Shown: one piece after another, positions 9,241-20,200 of the stretch
How the letters are laid out: each line of letters opens with the position of its first letter
Numbering within the stretch: position 1 is the first letter of the stretch
Program-made: the position numbers and the translations under genes
NCBI GenBank assembly: GCA_946894095.1
Contig: OX335653.1
Span: 439,001-503,000, forward strand
DNA from: Incurvaria masculella
Lineage: Eukaryota; Arthropoda; Insecta; Lepidoptera; Incurvariidae
Direction: 5' to 3'
DNA: 64,000 bases
The notes under the pieces: model-generated
The model's input: the letters and a program-made list of their open reading frames with translations, nothing else
Told to the model about the DNA's origin: nothing
Databases searched by the model: none

Positions 9241-12030
9241 TTCACACCAAGAATGGAGCAAACCTATCGATACAGATAGGTACAAATGTATCTAAAAATG
9301 GATTTCATGATCTTTTTGCTAGAATCTTTGGCCAGCGTGGTCTCGTCATATCATGATTTGTACATTGTTAAAAAAATCCGTGTCAATGTCACTGTGTGCA
9401 GCCACAGACATGACTGCTATGCACGTTTGGCAAATAAAGCCATTTATTAAGAACAACACGTGATGCGTTGATGTTTGCACAAATGCACTTGCACACAATA
9501 TTTCATACATTAAATACTTGTTGATAACTTTTCAACCAAGCAGCGTTCACAATCAGCACTGAAGTTTGAAACAAAACGGTAAATAATGTAATACATTCGT
9601 GCAGATATTTAAATAATGTGTCACGTGTGTGCCTACAATATCATCGTTTCGTCTAGAAATTGTTTGTAAGGTTTTAAACAGTTGTGTTCCTTACTGTACT
9701 GATCTAGTAGGAGGTAAACAATAAATAGCACCTCATTTCTGAAATGGGCTTATAAATAATTTCCCTTGCGCATTGAAAGTTGTGGTGGTTTACGTTTTTA
9801 AAATATTTTTCTTGATATTTCATAAAAAATCAGGGTACTTTTTTTTTTTAAATAACACATCGTTATCTATTTGAGCGGGCGAAGAGAAACTATCAAATGA
9901 ATCGGTTATCACTATACTTATTCTTGAAGAGCTAGAAAGGAATAAACTCATCTCATAAAACTGACGTATCTTTCATGTAATGTAATAAAATATTGAAAAA
10001 AATATATTGCCCATAATATTACAAAATGAATAATAGATAAAGGTAAATTAGATAGATGCCTATTTATGTAATGTGTACATAGAAACATTTGGAATATATT
10101 TATTGTTATTGATTGATTTGCTTACTTAAGACTAGGGTGTTCCACCGATATTGCGAGACCCTGTGCACAGTCCCAAACCAACCTGTTCTTGCAAACATGT
10201 TAATGAATTTAAAGGACATTGCCAATTTTACTATAGGCCAGAAAAGCACCATTACTTAAATGATACCGTATCAACCAAACGTATTTTCATTCCTCACATG
10301 CTTACACACAATAATTAATATGCTTTACTTTACTTTCACAGCAGGAATAACCCGTCAGACACTTTTAAAAATGCATATTTGAGGTTAGTCTTGTGAAATG
10401 TTACTTCTCTTTGTGTCTTTGTTCACACGGAAAGGCAAGGACTTTCAGCATAGAACCATAAATATCTTTTTTCTATTAATTACGAAAAAGGAATTTAAGT
10501 TAAATTATAATTAAAATAGTAGTTGACAAATAATTACAAACGTATATATTTGTAGAGGAAGCGAAATCAGTATGCTATGATCGAACAGACTGGTCGTAAA
10601 CCTTAAAATAAATTGATCTGGCTGATAACCTTTTCCTTCCGATCTAAAGGAAAATATTATAGCGATAGCAGCGCCAGTCGGTTCTCCGTCAACTATTGAA
10701 GACGTACTGACCGATCTTTACCTTGATACATACATACAATCTGTCATGATGACGGCTTGTCGCGGTCGGAGCTGCCAGATAATGGTATAGAAAATAGACC
10801 AAAACTAAACCGGAAGTATAATGATAAAATATTTTATTATTAACATAATTCATTTTACTATATACGGAGTGTATCTAACGACCGTGACATTCATTTAGCT
10901 GAAATCGCAAGATAGGATTAAAATGTCGTTACCTATTACAGCGAAAATACGCAACATCTGGCAACACTGAGAACAACATGTTGTGAACCTTTTTAAAAAT
11001 AATAATCCTTGTCCGCTGGGACTTTAATTAATTAGTAATTGAAAAATATTATTTTTAATTTTCAATCACATGTTTGCCTATTGGTATCGGTCTTTGTCAA
11101 TGTACTCTTTAATGCGATTTTGATTTCGGCATTGTCCTTACTGAAATTGACTATTTTTGCCATCTATCGAACTTTCATCGAGGATTATATCCCTAAGGAC
11201 TTTTTCCATGCTGAAAGCAGAGATGGCACGTATACTTGACATTTAGCATTAAATATCATTCAGTGATGTTGGTACAACTCAACCTCACTATTATAAAACC
11301 CTACATCTGGCGTCTGCCTTTCCGTCTCGCTAATAATAAGAGAATCATAAATGTCAAATTCAGTTTAATTGCAACATTTTCAATGTCGATATTCGGCATC
11401 GGGACGAACTCGACTTTTTTATTTATTAACTCCAGATTTTAATCCATATTTTAATGTGGACCTAATCTAAATGTTGGGTTCTTCATTTTCACGTGATCAA
11501 ATATAAATGTATGCATTGTTAAATGTATGTAAACAAATGATTTGTGTAAATGTATTATGGTGGGATAAGTTAACGAGGGGATAATTTATATTATGTATAT
11601 GCATTTACACACTAATCAATATCATACATTAGTATTAATAAGAGAAAAAAATATATCAGTAAAGTGTATAAAGGAAGCTGTGCAATATCGAAAACATTAA
11701 TATATATATTTTCGCTTTAGTGTGTTTAATGTAGTTATTAATATTTTTCTGATACGAAAATGTATTTTCTTATACATGAGTATATCTCATACTTTATTGA
11801 ATTGAATGTACTGTCGACATAAATTAATTCATTTATATTTGGTCCCCAAGAACATTTGGTAGAACTGTTATTAACCTATGTTCCTTTTTTGCCAAAAAAA
11901 TTTAATAATTGAAAGCATTTTAGGTTAGCGGATTCAGTTAAAACAAAGATATATGTGTGCATTTTATTATTAATGAAAGTGGACCACACCTGATGTCATG
12001 ATATTAGTACAGTAATGAAAAAAATGGTTA
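9241..12030. other. Intergenic AT-rich sequence
   Basis: No coding exon, RNA gene or recognised repeat seen. Short ORFs here have no family features. Confidence 0.4.
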
Positions 12031-12161
12031 AATCAGCAATGAAAAATTGTCCATGTTTTCAATCCAGTTCATTGTAACCGTTCAAAGGGAATGTGGTGTG
12101 CTAGGCTAATAACATGACGGTGGGTGTGATATAAGCCATTCATGTCCAGTTGCATAAAAAA
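12031..12161 (+). mobile_element. SINE tail fragment
   Basis: Carries the body and tail of the main SINE family in this window: GAAAAATTGTCCATGTTTTC, then TGTGGTGTGCTAGGCTAATA, then CATTCATGTCCAGTTGCAT and A(6). Head missing. Confidence 0.75.
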
Positions 12162-12162
12162 T

Positions 12163-12500
12163 CAAACCACATTATGAAGGAATCTGGTGCAATGCCATGA
12201 CCTTCCCTTTATGAGCACATTGAACTGAATAAAAAACACAGATAAATTTTAATTGCCGCTTCGACCATCGTTTATCTTATATGATGGTACTAACCCAAGC
12301 GTACTTTACCCTACCACCTAGTAAGTAGGGGAAGAGACCTACAGCTTTACATGTGTTCAGAACCATAGAGTGACCCGCAATATCAATGGCAGTGCACATT
12401 TTAATCTCAGTTAAAGAAGCCGTGCTTACCCTGGGCTTCGAACCCACGGTCTTCGACACAAGAAACCACAGGTGTTAATCCGTGCACTGCGGGCCATACG
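12163..12500 (-). mobile_element. SINE with a tRNA-type head, opposite strand
   Basis: Reads on the minus strand from a tRNA-like head (B box GGGTTCGAAGCCC) through the shared body (CCTACTTACTAGGTGGTAGG, then GGTCGAAGCGGCAATTA). It abuts the plus-strand fragment tail to tail. Confidence 0.7.
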
Positions 12501-13770
12501 AAACAGTACGTTCAGTTAAATTATGTTTAGTAATTAGATACATGTATTTCAAAATAGTTCCTGGCGCATGCCCACATATGTACTTTAACCCCATTGCTTT
12601 CGTTCAGTCGGTATCGACCAATTTTTCTGCGCCAAAATCCACCTTATTGCAAATGGTGAAGAAAGGTCTATATTGACATTGATTTTGGTGGGAAAATCGT
12701 CTTATTGCGAACGGAAAAGTGAAGTAATTATTGACAGATTTGTCGCGAAAATCGACCTCATTGCAATGGCCGGAGGAAGTTCGATATTAACTGAGATGTT
12801 GCTTCGACAAATTGCAAAGGGCAAAGTAGGCAACTGACATAAATACCTAAGGAAGTCTGTATAAGGGTTCATGTATTTTTAAGAACTGTCGCTATTATCT
12901 TTGTACTATAAATTAGAATTCTGTCAAGTTTGGTAGACGCCATTTTATTAATCTAGGTGGCTTTATGACCTCTAATGCCTTTCGTAATCAGATCATCGTG
13001 ATCGAGGCCGGGCACTATTGAGCCCTTTCCAAGTATTTCCCTCCCATTTGGCATTTTAATGGTAAACCATTTGATAAATAAAGAGCTTTAACAAAGACAT
13101 CTCATAAATGTTATACACACCTATCCCTAGTGACTAAGTGACTGTGTTTAGAGGACATTGTTTCGAATCACTTTACGTAGCCTAAGTCCCTATTTTGTAG
13201 GTTATTTATTGGGTTATCTCAAGCCCAAAATTCGAAGTTCTGAAAATTCAATATGAACTATTCGTATAAATCCAGGGAGTGTTCCTATAAACTATGTTTG
13301 GAAAATGTGAAAACACGATATTAATAGAAATTTGTAACCACTTATCTTCTTAAAGGGTATCTAGGTATTATATATTCGGATTAGGCAATCAAAAATACAT
13401 AAGTTATTGTAAACCTCTTTTTGGTCTATTTTTATGAACGCGGCCTGGAGAACGTACTCGCGAAGGAAATATAATTTAAAGGAATGGGTGAGTTACATTG
13501 GAGAGGAATGACTTATCAAATAAATCAAATTGCAATTAAAACCTTTGGAAGAATTATGTCTTTATCTGTGATACCTAATTTTTTAAATAACAGTTTCATG
13601 TTTTGTAAAGTTTTTATAGTTTGATAGATAGTCGTAATGAGCGGTGATGTTACAATTCCTTCCGCAACAATGCGCATACAATATTCGTATGGGGACCGCG
13701 AAAAAATGTTCATTCATGTGAAAAAATATTTTTTTTTTATATTTTAAATTTTGGCTTTTTTTTACTCGAC
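12501..13770. other. Intergenic sequence
   Basis: AT-rich; no gene or repeat recognised. Confidence 0.4.
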
Positions 13771-13771
13771 A

Positions 13772-13930
13772 TGCGATGGCTAATAACACGGCCAATAACA
13801 AGATATTTGCCCAACCCACCACATGGGAACTTGGTGTCATGCCAGGCCTATATTGCACAACTAAATTGAACTGGATGGAAAACACGGACAATTTTCCTTG
13901 CCACTTCTACAATCGTTCATTGAATGTGAT
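13772..13930 (-). mobile_element. SINE fragment (body and tail)
   Basis: Minus-strand copy of the shared SINE body: GATGGCTAATAACAC, then CCACATGGGAACTTGGTG, then GGATGGAAAACACGGACAAT. Head not identifiable. Confidence 0.7.
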
Positions 13931-14226
13931 TGTATCAAGCCTACCATGGTTGCCTTACGACTGCACGGGAAGAAATACAGTGGGGACACATAGGCATAGT
14001 CGTATTGAAAATTAATAAAAAATCTACATTCAAAATGTCGAGATAATTTCACTTGCATGTGATTTGTAGATTAATTTTTCAAGTTGTTAAAAAATTACAT
14101 GCAACCAACCCCCTTGGGTTGGTGCAAAGTTTGGGTGAATTCGAAATTTCACTTTTGTCCCCTCAATTGCCTGTTGAAATAAAATCAGTAGTCAAAAAAA
14201 TATCCATAACCACACCACAAGACTAC

Positions 14227-14702
14227 TTAAGGTGGCCCAACATGGCGGGACTAACTCATTCGCGGGCACGGTACAAAACCGTGCTGTGACTGGGACCTTC
14301 TCTGTTTTAAAGAAAAAGACAGGCTCCGTGATGAGGAAGATGCAACATGTCCACAAAAAAGACAATGTGCATAGTGTATGATTTGGAAAGATTTACGAAA
14401 ATTTTAATTACAAAACGACTTATAGCTAAAAGTAAACCACAAAAATCTAACAAAAACCAAATAAATTATAAATCTTGATTAAATAATAAGCTATGTCTGA
14501 TGACTAATCTTTTAAGGATGTTCTTACTTTATCATTGCGTAATCCACCTCCAAACACAATTTTACAATGCCAATGGTCATCAGACATCTAGTTCGATCAA
14601 ATAAAGCTAATTTGAGCAAAATTTGGGATCTCTGACAAGAAATATGGGCATGATATTCTTTCCCCGTTTGTATGGGGAGTTGAGCGGGATGGCCCGCCTT
14701 AA
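14227..14702. mobile_element. TTAA-flanked non-autonomous DNA element
   Basis: Bounded by TTAA on both sides. The inverted ends read TTAAGGTGGCCCAAC at left and, reversed, TTAAGGCGGGCCATCC at right. No ORF. A second copy in opposite orientation lies at 43,923-45,035. TTAA target duplication is the piggyBac habit, but the terminal bases are not typical, so the superfamily is open. Confidence 0.65.
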
Positions 14703-15120
14703 TGTTTCTGCTTGTTTTCCTTCGCGGGTACGGCGGAGCGGTGTACTAGCAGGTGTACGTGCGTGTATGTGTGTTTTTGTAAAGATGTTTACTGTCTATA
14801 CTAGACGTAGTTATGTATATGTACACCCGTGTGCTTCGTGAGTGGACGTGGGTGTGTGCATTGTGATAAAACTATCCCTGTGTAGTGTAGGGTGTTTCCT
14901 CGAGCTATGTGTATATGTGTAGAGGAGTTGAAATATAGCATTGTCATATTTTAATGTAAGCCTGTGGTTTTATTTTCACATTTATAGATAAGATCTTGTA
15001 CCTACAATTGTTGCTAATTTTAAAAAAATCACTTCTTCCATTGAACGAAGCCTGAAAAGTCTTGGCAATGTCTTAATGTTTGGACAAATGTTTCCGGGTT
15101 GATGTCATCTACCTGGACTA
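14703..15120. other. Intergenic sequence
   Basis: Short GT-rich runs (GTGTATGTGTG type) but no gene seen. Confidence 0.35.
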
Positions 15121-15400
15121 GGCACACTGATGTTTTTGATGTTGTATCTACCGTAATTAGAGACTAATTCGACATCCTTTTCTTTCATATTCTACCTTAG
15201 AAATATTGCTCTTTCAAGTGTGACAATATGAAAATTTGTAACCTTGAGAGAATGCATCTGACTGCACACTGATGCATTTGATGTCGTTCTACCGTACGAG
15301 TAGACACTAATTCGTGATCCTTTTCTCTCATATCCTTAGAAATAATGCTCTTTAAAGTGTGACAATATAAAAATCTGTGACCTTGAGAGAACGCATCTGA
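15121..15400. repeat. Two diverged direct repeats of about 135 bp
   Basis: Both halves contain, in order, CACTGATG, GATGT(T/C)GT, ACTAATTCG, ATCCTTTTC, GAAAT(A/T)(T/A)TGCTCTTT, AGTGTGACAATAT and ACCTTGAGAGAA. No coding potential. Confidence 0.6.
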
Positions 15401-16430
15401 CCACGTCTGTCACCATGTTAAGTGGCCAAACTATAAGAAACACATCTGGATCGAAGGAAAGGATAAACAGTAAAAGTATTTTGAATTGTGGTAACAGTTA
15501 ACAAGAATTTAGCGTAGAGTGCACAATCTCTGGTTAGCAGTAATTTAAAAAATTTAATATATATCCATCCTTATTTTTCGCTTGAATAAGGAAGAGGGAT
15601 CTATAATAACAATAACCATAATAAATTACTAACGAGACATTGTGCACTCCACCCATAGATCATCTTTTATTAACTGTGTATTGTATTCTTACACCATCCT
15701 ATTTTTATTTCAACTGGAGTGAACTGTGGTCGACTGTGCCTAAGTTTTATTACCAGACAGAAAAAAAACCATTTTGTATTATTTATGACGGAACTAGTTA
15801 GTGCAAATTGTTGCATTTCTAAAATTGTATGACTTTACAAGAATTAAAAGCCATGGGAGCAAAACAATAGATAACTATCACGGTATTTGAGTGAGTTGCC
15901 CTACTACTATGGTACCCAGCAAAAACGTCTTTAAACATTCTTGGTGCCTAGTGTTGGTGTGGAATCCGCTTCGTCCCACAGAGGATCTGTTCATGTCTTG
16001 CTAGGATGTTCTTGCTTGCGATCTGGCGGCAGTAAGCAGGCTGCAAACCCGCCAGCTAAAACGTGAATGTAAGTTTGTTGTGGTAAGTATGCAGGTTTTT
16101 CTTATGTAACTGGACATGGATGGCTAATACCAAAACGGTGTTATGGGTATGCAAATTCAGTGTAGGCAGCAAAGATTTATCCAAACGATCAGTGGGCCAA
16201 ACATATTGTTTAAGAGTGTTCCTTATTTTCATATTCAGAATCTCAACACTACTGTCCAAAAATTAGGTCCGCCGATGCTGATTTCAGTCTATGACTGGCG
16301 GCCGTTATAATATGTTCTTTGCCTCCGTAGTGAAACAAGGTTCTTTACCATGTTTATATTTAGAGCGGCTCTGCTGTAGAGCGAAATGTGGTTACAAATT
16401 ATCTTGAGATAGCAAAATAAAATTAACTTT
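15401..16430. other. Intergenic sequence
   Basis: No gene recognised. A short antisense SINE tail (ACTGGACATGGATGGCTAAT) sits at about 16,110-16,130. Confidence 0.4.
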
Positions 16431-16615
16431 CTTTCTTAGAGCTATCCAAATTAGATTGGAAAAGAAACACAATGTTGTAATTTCTTAGTCCTATCCAAGT
16501 TAGATTGGCAAAGAAAAATAATTTTGTACTTTCCTAGACCTATCCAAGTTAGATTGGAAAAAGAAACTAACTTTGTAATTTCTTTGTTAGACCTGTCCAA
16601 TAAACAAAGTACCTA
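16431..16615. repeat. Diverged outlier copies of the 49-bp minisatellite
   Basis: Three to four degenerate units with the core CTATCCAAGTTAGATTGGAA(A)AGAAA, related to the large array at 18.3-19.15 kb. Confidence 0.7.
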
Positions 16616-16762
16616 TGTTTAGGTAATAACAATTAAAGATAGTGATCTGTAGATAGCAATCTGTAGTAGATAGTAGCGACTGGCGATCTCCGTAGTAGCA
16701 AAACAGGAATCTATTTTGCTTTGGATTGGTTTGAAACGAGGTGCTTACCAAGTTTATATTTA

Positions 16763-17121
16763 CAGCGGCTCGAAGCCCAGGTGCGTGGCGTCTTGCTTCA
16801 AATGCCAGAGTTCGTGGATTCAATCCGCCTCATTCATGCACGCCTTTCGTTCTCTTTTTGAGCTGGATAAGTGCATTTCTTCACGAATGTCAGCTATTGA
16901 ATGGGTCGAAATCTATGTAATACTGTTGCCCTACTAGGCTTAAGTATACTCTGGTTGGCACCACAACGCAGTGGATGAAAATATTCTCAAAGCAGCATTT
17001 ATAAATTGTCCGTACTTTCCATCCAGCTCATAAAGGGAAGATCCTAGAATTACTTTGGGAATGGAGCGTGTTGTGCTAATATTATGTCGGTGGGTGTTCT
17101 ATCAGCCATTAATGTCCAGTT
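16763..17121 (+). mobile_element. SINE with tRNA-type head, overlapping the transporter 3' end
   Basis: Starts with GCGGCTCGAAGCCCAGGTGC, the same head as the 37.6-kb copy, runs through the shared body and ends in CATTAATGTCCAGTTAAA. Its tail lies antisense to the last coding exon of the transporter and supplies that gene's final codons. Confidence 0.8.
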
Positions 17122-17290
17122 AAACTGATGCATTGATCTCAGCAACGAGCTAGTGAACCCACCTAGCAACATAACGATGAATGCGTAGATAGTGAGTGTG
17201 CAGTGATCTTCCAGGAGCCACGCGATGACGTTGATGCCGAGCACGCTGCTGCCACGACACGCCATCACCGACACGCACACCGCCATACTC
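17050..17290 (-). CDS. Transporter exon 9 (TM11-12 and stop)
   Basis: Acceptor TTTGTGTAG/GAGTATG. Encodes RSMAVCVSVMACRGSSVLGI and a last membrane span (YAFIVMLLGGFTSSLL). After MHQ, the final 24 residues (FNWTLMADRTPTDIILAQ and six more) and the stop are read from antisense SINE. An alternative GTGGGT donor inside GGFTSS could splice the tail away. Confidence 0.8.
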
Positions 17291-20200
17291 CTACACAAAT
17301 ATACACAGTGTTTACTCTGTGATTGTACTGATGGCGAGTGTCCTGTGACCTCCAGCAACCACACGGTGACGTTTATTGCGAGCACGCTGCAGCCGCGACA
17401 CGCCATCACCGACATGCACACCGCCATACAGCTTACTCCTACACGAACATACACAGGAGTGTACTCATGGCGAGTGTCCTGTGATCCTCCAGCAACCACG
17501 CGATGACGTTGATGCTGAGCACGCTGCTGCCACGACACGCCATCACCGCCATATTCCTACACAAACGCACAGGTGAGTGTGAAGATAGTAAGTGTCCTGT
17601 AAACCTTCAGCAGCCATGCGATGACGTTGACAACGTGCAAACGCCATACTCCTACACAATCAAACATACAGAACAGAGTAGGTACTGCATTTAACTAACC
17701 TCAAATAGGTGGGGTAAAGCTCCACGATGTAGGAATTGACGGCTGCGATGACGAGCGAGACGCAGAGGAAGCAATAGAACAGCAGGACACTGACGGCCGG
17801 CGAGGTGACGTGCGCAAGCGCGGCCCCGCACGCCGCGCACGCGACGAAGATGGCGACCGTGGTGCGCCGGCGCCCGGCCGCGTCCACCACGAAAGACAAT
17901 GCGGCGTTGAGTGTACCCACGCCGAGAGAGTACACCATCACTGCGTACAAGGTGTTGCGCTCCACCAGGTTGCCGCATTGACTCTGAGCAAGCAAACAGT
18001 CATATGGACCTTGGATTTTAGACCTTGCAACTTAGATTGAAAAAAAATAAAACCCGGCCAAGTGCGAGTCGGACTCGCACACGAAGGGTTCCGTACCATC
18101 GTACAAGATTTAACACGAAAAAATCACGTTTATTGTATGGCCTCCTTTATTTTTTATATTTTTTTATAGTACCTATTTGATGTTATAGCGGCAAAATAAA
18201 TACACACTCCGTGAAAATTTCAGCCGCCTACTTATTACGGTTCACGCGATACAGCCCTGTGACAGACGGAGGGACGGACAGCGGAGGCTTAGTAATAGGG
18301 TTCCGTTTTCACCCTTTGGGTACGGAACCCGAACGTTGTACTTTCTTCGACCTAGCCAATTTCAATTGGAAAAGAAAACGAACGTTGTACTTTCTTAGAC
18401 CTATGCAAGTTAGATTGGAAAAGAAAACGAACGTTGTACTTTCTTAGACCTATGCAAGTTAGATTGGAAAAGAAAACGAACGTTGTACTTTCTTAGACCT
18501 ATGCAAGTTAGATTGGAAAAGAAAACGAACGTTGTACTTTCTTAGACCTATGCAAGTTAGATTGGAAAAGAAAACGAACGTTGTACTTTCTTAGACCTAT
18601 GCAAGTTAGATTGGAAAAGAAAACGAACGTTGTACTTTCTTAGACCTATGCAAGTTAGATTGGAAAAGAAAACGAACGTTGTACTTTCTTAGACCTATGC
18701 AAGTTAGATTGGAAAAGAAAACGAACGTTGTACTTTCTTAGACCTATGCAAGTTAGATTGGAAAAGAAAACGAACGTTGTACTTTCTTAGACCTATGCAA
18801 GTTAGATTGGAAAAGAAAACGAACGTTGTACTTTCTTAGACCTATGCAAGTTAGATTGGAAAAGAAAACGATGTTTTACTTTCTTAGACATATGCAAGTT
18901 AGATTGGAAAAGAAAACGAAGTTGTACTTTCTTAGACCTATGCAAGTTAGATTGGACAAGAAAACGAAGTTGTACTTTCTTAGACCTATGCAAGTTAGAT
19001 TGGAAAAGAAAACGAAGTTGTACTTTCTTAGACCTATGCAAGTTAGATTGGAAAAGAAAACGAATGTTGTACTTTCTTTGACTTATCCAAGTTAGATTGG
19101 AAATGAAAACTAAATTTGTACTTTCTTAGACCTATTCAATTTAGATTGGAAAAGAAAACGAACTATCTACCTACTTTGTTGCTACTTACTTCTACTTGCC
19201 CAATGAAGAAAAAACATAATTTTATCAAATGTCGGAGCCCCGTTGACTTCACGACAGTCTTAAAAATTCGTACCGTATCCTCCGGGCCGAGAGTGACGTT
19301 GGTGACGGCAGCTCGGCTTGCGACCTCGCAGAAAGTCTTACCGCCGGCGGAAAACCCATCCGAGAAGTACATGTTAGTCAGTGAAGGCACCCACATCGTG
19401 TAGGATGTCGCCCTGCAAGCACACACACGTCGGATAGACCTTCATTTCATTCAACTAGCAAAAAAAATCAGATGTCCCAACAATATGATGACTCGAATCA
19501 ATAGATACATTTGTACGAGTACAATACATATAATTTATTGTACAGGGCGACATATGGCGTACGGCTGACACGGATAAAGCCTAGGCCAGCACAGTTAGTA
19601 GGGCGAGTACTAATTATCCTTCTCACTCTACCAATGCAGACGCAACCGGAAGATTAGAGTACATAGGTACTGAAAACGATAGAGTAGAGTTTTTAGGGCA
19701 AAATAGTAAGTCTCTATTCTACCCATAGACCTAGCATGCGCGCGCAGCGGTACATCCACGGAGGATGGAGGTAGTCCTCCGTGGGTACATCCTATTTCTA
19801 TGATTCTACGGCTAACTGTATTAATGTGGACTGTACTTTAGAGAAGCCCGAGGATGCTCATTTATCTTTTATTAATTAAAAATAAATAAAACTACGAGTA
19901 TAACATGACCAGCCAGGTACTTATTCACGCTTCATATTTACTTAATAATGTACAATCAGATTTCTTTCAAATAAATGGTAGCAGTAACGGAACACTCACG
20001 TGGTAAAAGCAATTATGAGAATGAAGTAGATGATGAGGGAGTGACGCAGGAGCGGCGGTCGGAACAGCGGCGCGGTCTGCTCCCACACGAGCCGAGCCAG
20101 CGAGGAGCCTGCGCTGTCCGGGCGCGCCGTCTCCTGCAGGAACACTCGCTTCACCTGTTGGAGGCAACAGGACTATGGGGGAGTTACGCAGGAGCGGCGG

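Noticed and set aside
17225..17694. Plus-strand ORFs of 60-93 codons near 17.2-17.7 kb
   Set aside because: Antisense to exon 9 and its decayed copies.
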